Assembly (NCBI GenBank): GCA_019637815.1
Contig: JAHBUZ010000021.1
Coordinates: 1 to 64,000, forward strand
From: Chloroflexota bacterium
GTDB taxonomy: Bacteria > Chloroflexota > Limnocylindria > Limnocylindrales > CSP1-4
Direction of reading: 5' to 3'
Length of the DNA stretch: 64,000 nucleotides
Numbering within the stretch: position 1 is the first letter of the stretch; the number at the start of each line of letters is the position of its first letter. Shown piece by piece: positions 20,273 through 28,457 of this stretch. The notes beneath the pieces are model-generated. The model saw nothing but the letters and a program-made list of their open reading frames with translations. It was not told where the DNA came from and searched no databases. A program made the translations under genes and the position numbers.

Positions 20273-20308
20273 GGCAGGGGCGCCGTCATCGCTGGCGGCG
20301 CCCCTGCC
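20273..20308 (-). terminator. 12-bp GC hairpin between binding protein and permease genes
   Basis: A perfect 12-bp stem (20273-20284 with 20297-20308) encloses a 12-nt loop, 19 bp beyond the stop of the minus-strand binding-protein gene. There is no U-run. It has the same position and probable role as the hairpin 11221-11253 in the other importer operon. Confidence 0.7.
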
Positions 20309-20327
20309 GGGTGTGCTCGAGGACCGC

Positions 20328-22055
20328 TTACTCGGCGGCCGGAGGAGCGTTCAGGAAGCCGCCGAACAGGCCGGCGAAGTACGTGAACGACCCGTCGCGA
20401 CCGAGGTGCAGCGGGTGCGCTGCGTCCCACTGGACCGCGTACGAGAGGACGACGTCACCCGCGTCGAGCGTCGCGCCGTTATGGAACGTCACGCCGTCCT
20501 TGAGGGTGCAGGTCCAGACGGTCAGGTCGTCGTTCGCGGCGCACTCGGTGGCGAGCGCCGGGATGGCAGCGACGCCGCCGACCTCGAAGGCGTACAGGGA
20601 CTCCTTGATCTGCTCGCAGATCCGGAGCGCCTCGCCATCGGACTCGTCGGCACAGTAGAGACCGGCCGGCTCGCCCGACTGCATGAACACGAGCTGATCA
20701 TCCGTGCCGGGGCCGATGACCGAGAGGACCTCGTTGCTCAGCGGCGACGAATGGGGGTTGCCCTGGAGACCTGCGGCCCAGGCGGTGGCGGAGCCACCGT
20801 GCGCGACCGGGATCATGGGCACGTGCTGCTTCAGGAGGTTGTTGACATCCGTGTAGGCAGCCTGGCGCTCGGCGTCGACCGCCGTCGATGCACCCGCGCG
20901 GAGCGCCGCGTGGATGTCCGGGAAGCCGTTGCCGAACTGGGCAGAGGCGCCCTCGCCGAAGTGGTAGTCGAGGAAGTTGGTCGGATCGGGATAGTCAGCG
21001 CCCCAACCCAGGAGGTGGAGGCCCTTGAGCAGACCCAGGTCCGCGTTGTCGATGAACGTGCCGGACTCCTGGACGTCCAGGGTCGCGGTGATGCCCAGGT
21101 TGTCCTGGAGCTGTGCCTGGATGGCCGTCGCGACCTGCTCCGGCAGGGGCAGGTAGCCGCGGTCCACCACGCGCAGGCTGATGGTGGTGCTGATGGAGTC
21201 GACGCCGGCCTCGGCCATGCCCTCGGCGAGCAGCGCCTGGGCGGCCGCGAGGTCGAAGTCGTACCACGACTCACCCTCGCACCCGAACGCGATCGAGCAG
21301 GGCACGAAGTGGCTCGCGACCTCCGACCCGGCCGGGTAGAACTGGTCCACGATCGCCTGCCGGTCGATGCCCTGGGCGATCGCCTGGCGGATCTTCTCGT
21401 TGTCGAAGGGGGCGGCCGTGTCGTTGAACCCGATGTAGAAGACGTTGAGGCCTTCGCGCGGGATCAGCTGGAGGTTCGGGTCGCCCTCGATCGCCTCGAC
21501 GTCGTCCGGCTGGACGTTGTCGATGCCATCGACGTTGCCCGACTGCAGCTCGATGAACTTCTGGCCGGGCTGGGAGCTCCAGCGGAAGATGGCGGTGGGG
21601 CTCAGCGCCGCATCGCCGTGATAGCCGGCGTAGGCGTTCAGGATGACCTGGTCACCCCGGACCCAGTCGCCGAGCTGGTAGGGCCCGGTGCCGTTGGGCT
21701 TCTCCACGATCGAGCGATCGGCGCCTGCCGTGAGCAGGTAGTCCGTGTCGTCGATCTGGAACGCGCTGAACGCGACCTTGGCCAGGAACGCCGGGTCCGG
21801 CGCGCACAGCGTGAACACGACCGTACTGGCGTCGGTCGCCTCGATGCTCTTGATGCTGCCGCGGTATTCCGTGCCGTTGAACGTGCGGGCCTCGCAATCG
21901 ACCTCGCCCCCGTAGTTGGGGTAGGACATCACGGCTGCCGCGGCCGGGGCGGGCTCCGGGGAGCCCTGGGCGAACGTGCCGCCACCAAGGGATGCCACGA
22001 GCAACGTGGCAGTACCCAGGCTGGCGACCCCCGCCCGCGTGGATCGTCGGGTCAT
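20328..22055 (-). CDS. Family-5 substrate-binding protein, apparently circularly permuted
   Basis: This 575-residue secreted receptor has a signal peptide ending near GGGTFAQG (residue ~30). An Ala/Pro linker follows. The mature part begins directly with a segment normally found in the middle of lobe I (IKSIEATDASTVVFTLCAPDPAFLAKVAF, residues ~68-96). It continues through the normal second-lobe motif KIRQAIAQGIDRQAIVDQF. From residue ~455 to the end comes what is normally the N-terminus of the family: LVFMQSGEPAGLYCADESDG, LYAFEVGG, LKDGVTFHNGATLDAGDVV, then a QWDAAHPLH segment and FAGLFGGFLN. Joining the C-terminus to the N-terminus would restore the usual order. A GAGGAGG site lies 10-11 nt before the ATG at 22055. 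It is the first gene of the minus-strand importer operon. Confidence 0.9.
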   Translation of the reverse strand: MTRRSTRAGVASLGTATLLVASLGGGTFAQGSPEPAPAAAAVMSYPNYGGEVDCEARTFNGTEYRGSIKSIEATDASTVVFTLCAPDPAFLAKVAFSAFQIDDTDYLLTAGADRSIVEKPNGTGPYQLGDWVRGDQVILNAYAGYHGDAALSPTAIFRWSSQPGQKFIELQSGNVDGIDNVQPDDVEAIEGDPNLQLIPREGLNVFYIGFNDTAAPFDNEKIRQAIAQGIDRQAIVDQFYPAGSEVASHFVPCSIAFGCEGESWYDFDLAAAQALLAEGMAEAGVDSISTTISLRVVDRGYLPLPEQVATAIQAQLQDNLGITATLDVQESGTFIDNADLGLLKGLHLLGWGADYPDPTNFLDYHFGEGASAQFGNGFPDIHAALRAGASTAVDAERQAAYTDVNNLLKQHVPMIPVAHGGSATAWAAGLQGNPHSSPLSNEVLSVIGPGTDDQLVFMQSGEPAGLYCADESDGEALRICEQIKESLYAFEVGGVAAIPALATECAANDDLTVWTCTLKDGVTFHNGATLDAGDVVLSYAVQWDAAHPLHLGRDGSFTYFAGLFGGFLNAPPAAE

Positions 22056-22721
22056 GCGGTCGAGATCCTCCTCTCGTCGAGACTGCGTGAGACGTCACGC
22101 GGCGTTGGCCGACCGGGATGGCCGATCCGTGAGCGACGCTCCTCCGGCGTCCTCCGCGGCACTGGCTGGGTCCCGGTGCGGCCGCACCGCCGATGGATGC
22201 CGGACCAGCGCTGATGTGGCGCAGACCCGGACCCCGGCGGCAGGATCGCGGGAGCGTACCACCGGGCGGATCGCGCGTCACCCTCCCAACGCGAGATGTC
22301 CAGGCCGCCACACGTCCGTGACGGCGAGGCGAGGCGAGGTGCGGTGCGGTCCGCGGCCCCATCGCGGGGATACCTGGCCAGATGACCGACTGGTCGATCG
22401 CGAACCGGATGTTCCGGGACCTGTCGCCCCTCCCCACGCTCGGCACGTTCGCTGATCGCTCCACCAGTGGGGCATCTGGCATGGAAGTGGCCCCGATCGA
22501 CCGGCAGGTGGCCCACCAGTGGGGCGATCGGCATGGATCCGCATGGGGAAGGAGCCGCGCTACCTGCGACGGACCCCACCGTGGTCGCTCCTGCCCGGCT
22601 CGAGCTCGAGGATGCGGCTCCCGCCCGGCTTGCTGACGGCCGGGCCACGAAGCACGACTCGTACCGGCCGACGCGTCGAGCGCTCCAAGCGTCGTGCCGT
22701 GCACGCTCTACACTCGCGGAC
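22056..22721. promoter_or_regulatory. 666-bp divergent intergenic region with paired 25-bp repeats
   Basis: This region separates the minus-strand importer from the plus-strand NAD genes and has no credible gene. Two 25-bp direct repeats (22461-22485 and 22513-22537) share CCACCAGTGGGGC and GGCATGGA and differ only in the four central bases. Their starts are 52 bp apart, close to five helical turns, so a regulator could bind both on the same face. A GGCGAGGCGAGGCGAGG stretch lies near 22320. A TACACT box (22709-22714) lies 7 nt before the ATG at 22722. Confidence 0.45.
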
Positions 22722-23609
22722 ATGCCGCCCATCCGTGTCGCACTCGCCCAGGTCGCGCCGCGCCTCGGTGACCTCGCCGCCAACCTGGAGCGTCACACCG
22801 AGCTGCTCGAGGAGGCGCGCGCCGAGGGATCGGACCTTGTGGTGTTCCCGGAGCTGGGCCTCACCGGCTACTGGCTCCAGGACCTCAACAGCGAGGTCGC
22901 GATGCGGCTCGACGATCCACGGCTGGTCGCCCTCGCGGCGCGCACCCGTGGCATCTCCGCGGTCGTCTCGTTCGTGGAGGAGTCGGACGACCATCGGCTG
23001 TTCATCGCGGCCGCGCTCCTGGAGGACGGTGCGATCCGACATGTCCACCGGAAGCTGTACCTGCCCACGTACGGCTTGTTCGACGAGCGCCGTTTCTTCG
23101 CGGCCGGCAGCGTCCTGCGGGCGACGGACAGCCGCCTCGGCGTACGGCTCGGCATCAGCGTGTGCGAGGACTGGTGGCACCTCTCGGTGGCGAACCTGCT
23201 CGCGCTCGATGGGGCCCAGGTGCTCATCAACGTCTCCTCCTCGCCGGGGCGTGACGTGGCCGTGGGCCATCGCGAGGGTCTCGGGACGGCCGCGTCATGG
23301 CGCTCCCTGAACCGCACGTACGCGCAGCTCACGACCAGCTATGTCGTGTTCGTGAACCGCGTGGGCGTGGACGAGTCGTTCAGCTTCTGGGGTGGCTCGG
23401 AGGTGGTGGGCCCGAGCGGCGGGAGCGTCTTCCAGGCGCCGCTCCACGAGGATGGGCTGTTCCATGCGGTCATCGACCCCGCGGAGCTGCGCCACGAGCG
23501 CATCGCGAACCCCTTGCTGCGCGATGAGCGACCGGAGGTGATGCTGCGCCAGCTGGACCGCATCGCGCGGGCGCGCGCGGGCGACACCGACGACGAGGAC
23601 GACCGATGA
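22722..23609 (+). CDS. Nitrilase-fold amidohydrolase, probable separate glutaminase of NAD synthetase
   Basis: This is a 295-residue carbon-nitrogen hydrolase. The catalytic triad is complete: E44 in VFPELGLTGY, K111 in HVHRKLYLPTYG and C148 in LGISVCEDWWH. CEDWWH closely resembles the cysteine motif of the glutaminase domain of fused NAD synthetases. Its stop overlaps the nadE ATG by 4 bp. Glutaminase and synthetase therefore probably work as two subunits, passing ammonia from glutamine to NadE. Residues after ~280 are a short acidic tail. The ATG at 22722 is chosen because the family fold begins there. An upstream longer reading is low-complexity. Another nitrilase substrate cannot be excluded. 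Confidence 0.85.
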   Translation: MPPIRVALAQVAPRLGDLAANLERHTELLEEARAEGSDLVVFPELGLTGYWLQDLNSEVAMRLDDPRLVALAARTRGISAVVSFVEESDDHRLFIAAALLEDGAIRHVHRKLYLPTYGLFDERRFFAAGSVLRATDSRLGVRLGISVCEDWWHLSVANLLALDGAQVLINVSSSPGRDVAVGHREGLGTAASWRSLNRTYAQLTTSYVVFVNRVGVDESFSFWGGSEVVGPSGGSVFQAPLHEDGLFHAVIDPAELRHERIANPLLRDERPEVMLRQLDRIARARAGDTDDEDDR

Positions 23610-24508
23610 GCACGATCGACACGCCAGCCGACCCGGCGCCGGACGCCACGGGCCCGGCCTTCGAGCTGCCGGCGGAGCTGGCCATCGAGACCGGCGTCGC
23701 CCGGCGGCTCATCGTCGACTTCATCCGGGCACAGCTGCGCCAGGCGGGCTTCGAGCGGCTGGTCCTGGGGCTGTCCGGGGGGATCGATTCGGCCCTCGTG
23801 GCCTATCTCGCCGCGGAGGCGATCGGCCCGGAGCAGCTGCTGTGCATCCTGATGCCGTATCGGACGTCGTCGCGTGACTCGGTCACCGATGCGGAGACCG
23901 TCGTCGCGGACCTGGGCTGCCCGTCCGAGCTCGTGGACATCAGCCCCATGGTGGACGCGTGGTTCGAGCAGCCGGCCAACCAGGACGCATCGGCGCTCCG
24001 GCGCGGCAACCTCATGGCGCGGACCCGGATGATGGTGCTCTACGACCGATCGGTGACGTGGCGCGGGCTGGTCATCGGCACCGGCAACAAGACCGAGACA
24101 CTCATCGGCTACACGACGATCTTCGGCGACTCCGCGTGCGCGCTGGCACCCATCGCGGACCTGTACAAGACCCAGGTGCGGCAGCTGTCGTTGGCCGTCG
24201 GTGTGCCGGAGACGATCGTGCGCAAGGCGCCCTCGGCGGACCTGTGGCCCGGCCAGACCGATGAGTCGGAGGTGGGCTTCTCGTACGCGCTGATCGACCG
24301 CATCCTGTTCCGGCTGATCGACCGACGACGCACCATCGACGAGGTGGTCGCCGAGGGGTTCGAGCGGGCGATGGTCGAGCGCGTGGACCGGATGGTCGCG
24401 GGTGCCGAGTTCAAGCGCCAGATGCCGCCCATCGCCAAGGTCGGACCGCGGACCGCGGGGGTGGACTACCTGTATCCGCGGCGCCGGCCGCGCGCCTCGG
24501 CGAGCTAG
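23606..24508 (+). CDS. nadE: NAD+ synthetase
   Basis: This protein adenylates and amidates nicotinate-adenine dinucleotide to NAD+. The 300 residues form a stand-alone synthetase domain. The PP-loop is SGGIDS at 57-62. GTGNKTETLIGYTTIFGDSACALAPIADLYKTQV and KAPSADLWPGQTDESEVGFSY are the other nucleotide and substrate signatures. The C-terminus ends in a basic PRRRPRA tail. It lacks an internal glutaminase domain. The overlapping upstream nitrilase-fold gene probably supplies that activity. Confidence 0.95.
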   Translation: MSTIDTPADPAPDATGPAFELPAELAIETGVARRLIVDFIRAQLRQAGFERLVLGLSGGIDSALVAYLAAEAIGPEQLLCILMPYRTSSRDSVTDAETVVADLGCPSELVDISPMVDAWFEQPANQDASALRRGNLMARTRMMVLYDRSVTWRGLVIGTGNKTETLIGYTTIFGDSACALAPIADLYKTQVRQLSLAVGVPETIVRKAPSADLWPGQTDESEVGFSYALIDRILFRLIDRRRTIDEVVAEGFERAMVERVDRMVAGAEFKRQMPPIAKVGPRTAGVDYLYPRRRPRASAS

Positions 24509-24514
24509 CCGTCG

Positions 24515-25507
24515 ATGGCCGCGCGCGGCGGCACCAGGGGGCGTGGGGAACCCGCGCCGAGTGGAGGGTCGGGGCCGAGTGGGGATCCCGCGCCGAGTGG
24601 CGCGTCGGCGGCCGGCGACACCGGGGGGAGTGGTCCGTCCAGCGACAGTGGCGGCACGCTGTTCGTCGTCGCGACGCCCATCGGTAACCTCGGCGATCTC
24701 TCCGAGCGGGCCGCCGCGACCCTCCGGTCGGTGGCCGTCGTCGCGGCCGAGGACACCCGCATGACCCGTCGGCTGTGGCCACGTTTCGGGATCGAGACAC
24801 CGCTCGTCAGCTTCCATGCCCAGAGCGGCGATCGTCGGCGCGACGAGCTGCTGGCGCGTCTCCGCGCGGGCGAGGACGTGGCGCTCGTCAGCGACGCAGG
24901 CACGCCCGTGGTGAGCGACCCCGGTGGCGAGCTGATCGCGGCCTGGGCCGACGAGGGCGGTCGGGTGGTGCCCATCCCCGGTGCGTCGGCGGTGCTCGCC
25001 GCGCTCGTGGCGAGCGGCATCCCGGCACCGCGCTGGGGGTTCGAGGGGTTCCTGCCGCGGCGCGGCAGCGAGCGTCGCGAGCGCCTGGCACGCATCGCGG
25101 CCGATGACCGGGCCACGGTCCTGTTCGAGGCCCCCGGCCGGACCGCGGCGACGCTCCGGGACCTGGCCGCTGCCTGTGGCGCGGGACGGCGTGCGGCGGT
25201 GTGTCGGGAGCTCACCAAGCTCCACGAGGAGGTGCGGCGCGGCACGCTCGGCGAGCTGGCGGCCGCGGCTGCCGAGACTCCACCGCGCGGGGAGGTGACG
25301 CTCGTCGTGGCTGGCGGGGATGGCGAGCCGATCCGTCCGGCCGGGGGGACGGACGTCGTCATCGACCTCGCCGAGGGCCGTCGCCGGGTCGATGCCCTCG
25401 TCGCGGATGGCCGCACGCGCTCGGACGCCGCGAAGGAGGTGGCCCGAGCGACCGGGCTGGCTCGTCGGGCCCTGTTCGCCGAGCGAGCACAGGAGGTGGA
25501 TCGATGA
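24515..25507 (+). CDS. rsmI: 16S rRNA (cytidine1402-2'-O)-methyltransferase
   Basis: RsmI methylates C1402 in the ribosomal decoding centre with S-adenosylmethionine. The protein has 330 residues. The fold starts at residue ~48 with TLFVVATPIGNLGDLSERA and continues with AEDTRMTRRL, VALVSDAGTPVVSDPG and VPIPGASAVLAAL. The first 47 residues are a low-complexity Gly/Ser/Pro extension encoded by near-tandem CCGAGTGG units, not seen in typical members. The C-terminal part is the usual small helical domain. It starts 6 bp after nadE and is probably co-transcribed with it. Confidence 0.94.
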   Translation: MAARGGTRGRGEPAPSGGSGPSGDPAPSGASAAGDTGGSGPSSDSGGTLFVVATPIGNLGDLSERAAATLRSVAVVAAEDTRMTRRLWPRFGIETPLVSFHAQSGDRRRDELLARLRAGEDVALVSDAGTPVVSDPGGELIAAWADEGGRVVPIPGASAVLAALVASGIPAPRWGFEGFLPRRGSERRERLARIAADDRATVLFEAPGRTAATLRDLAAACGAGRRAAVCRELTKLHEEVRRGTLGELAAAAAETPPRGEVTLVVAGGDGEPIRPAGGTDVVIDLAEGRRRVDALVADGRTRSDAAKEVARATGLARRALFAERAQEVDR

Positions 25508-25567
25508 TCCCTGGATGCCGGGTGCTGTCCCGTCCGATGCCCATCGATGCTGCTGCGGGGGTGACCC

Positions 25568-27103
25568 ATGCGCGTCCCTGACGAGACGGCACGGTCGCTC
25601 GCCACCGAGCCGGACAACGTGGCTCCCATCCCGGACGGCTCCGGACAGCCCGATCCGCGGACCGCGCCGCCCGTGGGCCGGGATCTGCTGGCGGTCGTCC
25701 CGGCGGGCTTCGAGCCACACGACGGACCGCGCCGCGACGTGATCGTCATCGGCGCGGGTCTCGCCGGTCTCGTGGCCGCGTACGAGCTCAAACGGGCCGG
25801 TCATCGGCCGATCGTGCTCGAGGCGCAGAGCCGTGTGGGTGGTCGTATCCATACGCTGCGCTCGTTCGCACCAGGTCTCGTCGCCGAGGCGGGCGGCATG
25901 CGCATCCCGCGGACACACGCCCTGACGCTCGCCTACTGCGATCACTTCGGTCTGCCCATGCGCCCGTTCCTGATGGGCAACCCGCGGGGCCTCGTCGTGG
26001 TGGGCGGCGAGCGGCTGACCATGGAACAGGCGCAGCGCGAACCGGGACGCCTGGGCTTCCAGCTCGCGCCCGGCGAGCAGGGGAGGACCGCGGACGAGCT
26101 GTGGGAGTCCGCGATCGCGGAGCTGCGGCGGATGGTCGACTCGGCCGGTCCGGAGGCCTGGGAGGAGATCGTCCGGCGATACGACCAGTACAGCCTCCTG
26201 GAGTTCCTTGAGGAGCAGGGCTGGTCGCAGGGCGCCATCGAGTACTACGCGGTGCTCAACTTCGTCGAATCGGACATGCACCAGGCGTTCCTGGAGATCC
26301 TGCGCGAGGACCTCGGCGGTGCGTACCAGGACATGCAGTGCATCGAGGGCGGCATGGACCAGCTGCCCAACGCCTTCTTCGCGGCACTCCGGGATGAGGT
26401 GCACCTGGGCACCGAGGTCACGGCCATCGAGCAGGATCCGGACGGTGTGACGGTCCACGTGCGGACCGGCGCTCGTCGGACCAGCGTCCGCGGTGACGCC
26501 GCGATCTGCACCCTGCCGTTCCCGGTGTTGCGGACCGTCGAGGTGAGCCCCGCGTTCTCACGCCCGAAGCAGCGCGCCATCCGCCAGCTCAACTATCACG
26601 CCTCCACCAAGATCCTGATGCAGGTCCGGGAGCGTATCTGGGAGACCGACGATGGGATCCTGGGTGGCGCGACGGTCACCGACCTGCCCATCCGACGACT
26701 CAACTACCCGCCACCCGACCCGACCACGAGCCGGGGCATCCTCCTCGCGTCCTACACGTGGGGCCAGGACGCGCTCCAGTGGGGTGCCATGGACGAGGAG
26801 ACACGCCTGGAGGAGGCGCTCGATGACGTGGCGCGCATCCACCCGCGCATCCGCGAGGTGTACGAGACCGGCACGAGCTATGCCTGGTACGGCGATCGCT
26901 GGGCGCGCGGCGCGTTCGCGCTGTTCCAGCCGGGACAGCAGACGGAGCTCCAGGAGGACATCGTGCGGCCGGAGGGTCGCATCCTGTTCGCAGGGGAGCA
27001 CTGCTCCCTGTACCACGCATGGATCCAGGGCGCGCTCGAGTCCGGCCTGGAGGCCGCGCGGACGATCCACGAGGACCGCATCGACGGCGTCACCCTCGGA
27101 TAG
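25568..27103 (+). CDS. Flavin-dependent amine/L-amino-acid oxidase
   Basis: This 511-residue member of the flavin monoamine oxidase family oxidises a primary amine or amino acid with FAD. The dinucleotide loop GAGLAG is at 62-67, followed by VLEAQSRVGGRI and AEAGGMRIP. The C-terminal FAD motif is ILFAGEHCSLYHAWIQGALESGLEAAR. The closest-looking subgroup is bacterial L-amino-acid oxidase or tryptophan monooxygenase. The substrate cannot be assigned. No signal peptide is visible, and the first ~50 residues are Pro-rich. It starts at an ATG 60 bp after rsmI on the same strand. Confidence 0.88.
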   Translation: MRVPDETARSLATEPDNVAPIPDGSGQPDPRTAPPVGRDLLAVVPAGFEPHDGPRRDVIVIGAGLAGLVAAYELKRAGHRPIVLEAQSRVGGRIHTLRSFAPGLVAEAGGMRIPRTHALTLAYCDHFGLPMRPFLMGNPRGLVVVGGERLTMEQAQREPGRLGFQLAPGEQGRTADELWESAIAELRRMVDSAGPEAWEEIVRRYDQYSLLEFLEEQGWSQGAIEYYAVLNFVESDMHQAFLEILREDLGGAYQDMQCIEGGMDQLPNAFFAALRDEVHLGTEVTAIEQDPDGVTVHVRTGARRTSVRGDAAICTLPFPVLRTVEVSPAFSRPKQRAIRQLNYHASTKILMQVRERIWETDDGILGGATVTDLPIRRLNYPPPDPTTSRGILLASYTWGQDALQWGAMDEETRLEEALDDVARIHPRIREVYETGTSYAWYGDRWARGAFALFQPGQQTELQEDIVRPEGRILFAGEHCSLYHAWIQGALESGLEAARTIHEDRIDGVTLG

Positions 27104-27231
27104 CGGCTGCCCGGGTCGGTGGTACCAAGGTCAGGCTGCCCGGGCTGGGGTCGATGCGCCACCGTGCGTCTCCGATCGACCGCTGACGGGACACGTGGTG
27201 TCACGGCATGGCGGTCGCTGGAGGCGTGCCG

Positions 27232-27630
27232 ATGCCGTTCTGGAAGCGTTCCAAGCCTGCTGACGAGGCACCGGTCGACCCGGATGCCCGGTCGCCACAG
27301 CTCGGCATCCGGTACAAGGACCTCGCGCTGCTCGGCGCGATGATGCAGCAGGGTGCCGACCTGACGAAGCCACGCCACGCGTTGTATTTCCTGTACTTCG
27401 GTGACCGGGCGATGGCCGATGTGGGCGCAGCCGAGGCGAGTGGCGCGGGCTATGCCTGTGAGGTGCGGGAGCCGCTGCCGGAGTCCTCAGGCCAGTGGTC
27501 GCTGGTGTGTGAGCGGCACGACGTCATCCTCGACCCGCCCAGCGTGATCGCCGCCGACGACCTGTTCCAGGGCATCGCCGACCGCCTCGCGGGCGACTTC
27601 GATGGCTGGGAGGCGGCGGCCCGACCCTGA
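27232..27630 (+). CDS. RraB-like ribonuclease E inhibitor family protein
   Basis: This is a 132-residue soluble protein. The segment HALYFLYFGDRAMADVGAAEASGAGYACEVRE and the later SGQWSLVCERHDVILDP fit the RraB (DUF1260-like) fold, in which a changed residue between strands distinguishes members. The ATG at 27232 has a GGAGG site 7 nt upstream and is preferred to an in-frame ATG at 27208. In proteobacteria RraB binds RNase E. Whether this protein does so here is unknown. It stands alone, 128 bp after the oxidase gene. Confidence 0.65.
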   Translation: MPFWKRSKPADEAPVDPDARSPQLGIRYKDLALLGAMMQQGADLTKPRHALYFLYFGDRAMADVGAAEASGAGYACEVREPLPESSGQWSLVCERHDVILDPPSVIAADDLFQGIADRLAGDFDGWEAAARP

Positions 27631-27646
27631 GGTGTGTCGGTGTCGG

Positions 27647-28051
27647 TCAGCGCACCGGCTCGAGAGGCACCAGCTCGATGTCCGTGTGCCGGAAGTCATC
27701 GCCCTTGGCGAGGAGCGGTCGCCGCGCGACCCGGGCCGTGGCATAGGCCAGACAGTCGCCGAAGTTCAGGCGGGCGCGATGACGACCCTTGCCGTATGTG
27801 TCCCACGCACGCAGCGCTTCACGCCAGTGGTCGTCGCCGAACGCGATGACCGTCACGTCGGATGTCCGAAGCATCTCCGTGATCCAGGCCGTCGTCTCAC
27901 CCTGGAGTCGTGCTCCGAGCACGAGCCCCACCTCGACGAGCGTGGGTGCCCCGACTGCCACGACCGCCGCTCCATCGATGCGGTCGGTCAGCTCGGCTCG
28001 CTCCGGTTCATCCAGGGCGAGGGCCACGATCGCGGATGCGTCGAGGATCAC
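27647..28051 (-). CDS. vapC: VapC-type PIN-domain toxin
   Basis: This is a 134-residue PIN-domain ribonuclease. The acidic metal-binding residues are all visible: D4 in MILDASA, E40, D99 in LNFGDCLAYA and D118/D119 in KGDDF, with TD at 123-124. The family cleaves RNA, often tRNA or rRNA. It starts with a GTG at 28051 that overlaps the stop of the antitoxin gene as GTGA. It forms a type II toxin-antitoxin pair with 28048-28320. Confidence 0.93.
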   Translation of the reverse strand: MILDASAIVALALDEPERAELTDRIDGAAVVAVGAPTLVEVGLVLGARLQGETTAWITEMLRTSDVTVIAFGDDHWREALRAWDTYGKGRHRARLNFGDCLAYATARVARRPLLAKGDDFRHTDIELVPLEPVR

Positions 28052-28320
28052 ACGCCATCGGGGCCATACCCCAGGATCTCGTCCTGCTCCTCCTGGCTGA
28101 TCGGGACGCCGCGGACGCCGGGGGGCAGCTTCGGCCAGACCTCGCGTTCGAGGAATGCGACCATCCGGGCGCCTCGGCCCCCGGGCCGGTCCAGCATGAG
28201 TCGCTCATGCCGCTCGCGGAGCGCCTGTCGGATGGCGCCGGTCTTCGATTCGCCGGTCATGGCAGCCACCTCTGCCGCGAGGCGGACGGTCTCCGGATCC
28301 TTGATGTTGAGCGCGACCAT
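28048..28320 (-). CDS. vapB: VapB-type antitoxin (Rv0623-like)
   Basis: This 90-residue protein has an N-terminus MVALNIKDPETVRLAAEVA followed by a helical stretch (TGESKTGAIRQALRER) that matches the Rv0623-like antitoxin family, whose N-terminal part binds DNA and whose C-terminal part masks the PIN toxin. The ATG at 28320 is chosen over an upstream start because the family begins with this strand. TATCAT lies 6 nt before the ATG, suggesting a leaderless message. Pair autoregulation is usual for such modules. Confidence 0.9.
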   Translation of the reverse strand: MVALNIKDPETVRLAAEVAAMTGESKTGAIRQALRERHERLMLDRPGGRGARMVAFLEREVWPKLPPGVRGVPISQEEQDEILGYGPDGV

Positions 28321-28326
28321 GGTGGA

Positions 28327-28332
28327 ATGATA
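28327..28332 (-). promoter_or_regulatory. TATCAT -10-like box of vapBC
   Basis: On the minus strand TATCAT ends 6 nt before the vapB ATG, so transcription would start at or very near the start codon. No good -35 hexamer is visible. Confidence 0.4.
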
Positions 28333-28400
28333 GCCAGATGGTGTAGTCGAGCGCACCAGCGGACGGTCACTCATGGGGCTCCTCGTGCGGGCGCGAGGTG

Positions 28401-28437
28401 CCGGCGGGCGTGGTTGGGGAGGGTCCACGCCCGCCGG
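28401..28437 (-). terminator. 13-bp GC hairpin after ssb
   Basis: A perfect 13-bp stem (28401-28413 with 28425-28437) has an 11-nt loop and begins 20 bp beyond the ssb stop. It precedes the vapBC promoter. There is no U-run. It probably limits read-through from ssb into vapBC. Confidence 0.65.
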
Positions 28438-28457
28438 TGAGGGGAGGGAAGGCTCGG

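Noticed and set aside
11..28438. An 18-nt exact match between 11-28 and 28421-28438
   Set aside because: One site is inside coding sequence and the other inside the ssb terminator. The length is small for a GC-rich window and neither lies at the suspected left-edge junction.
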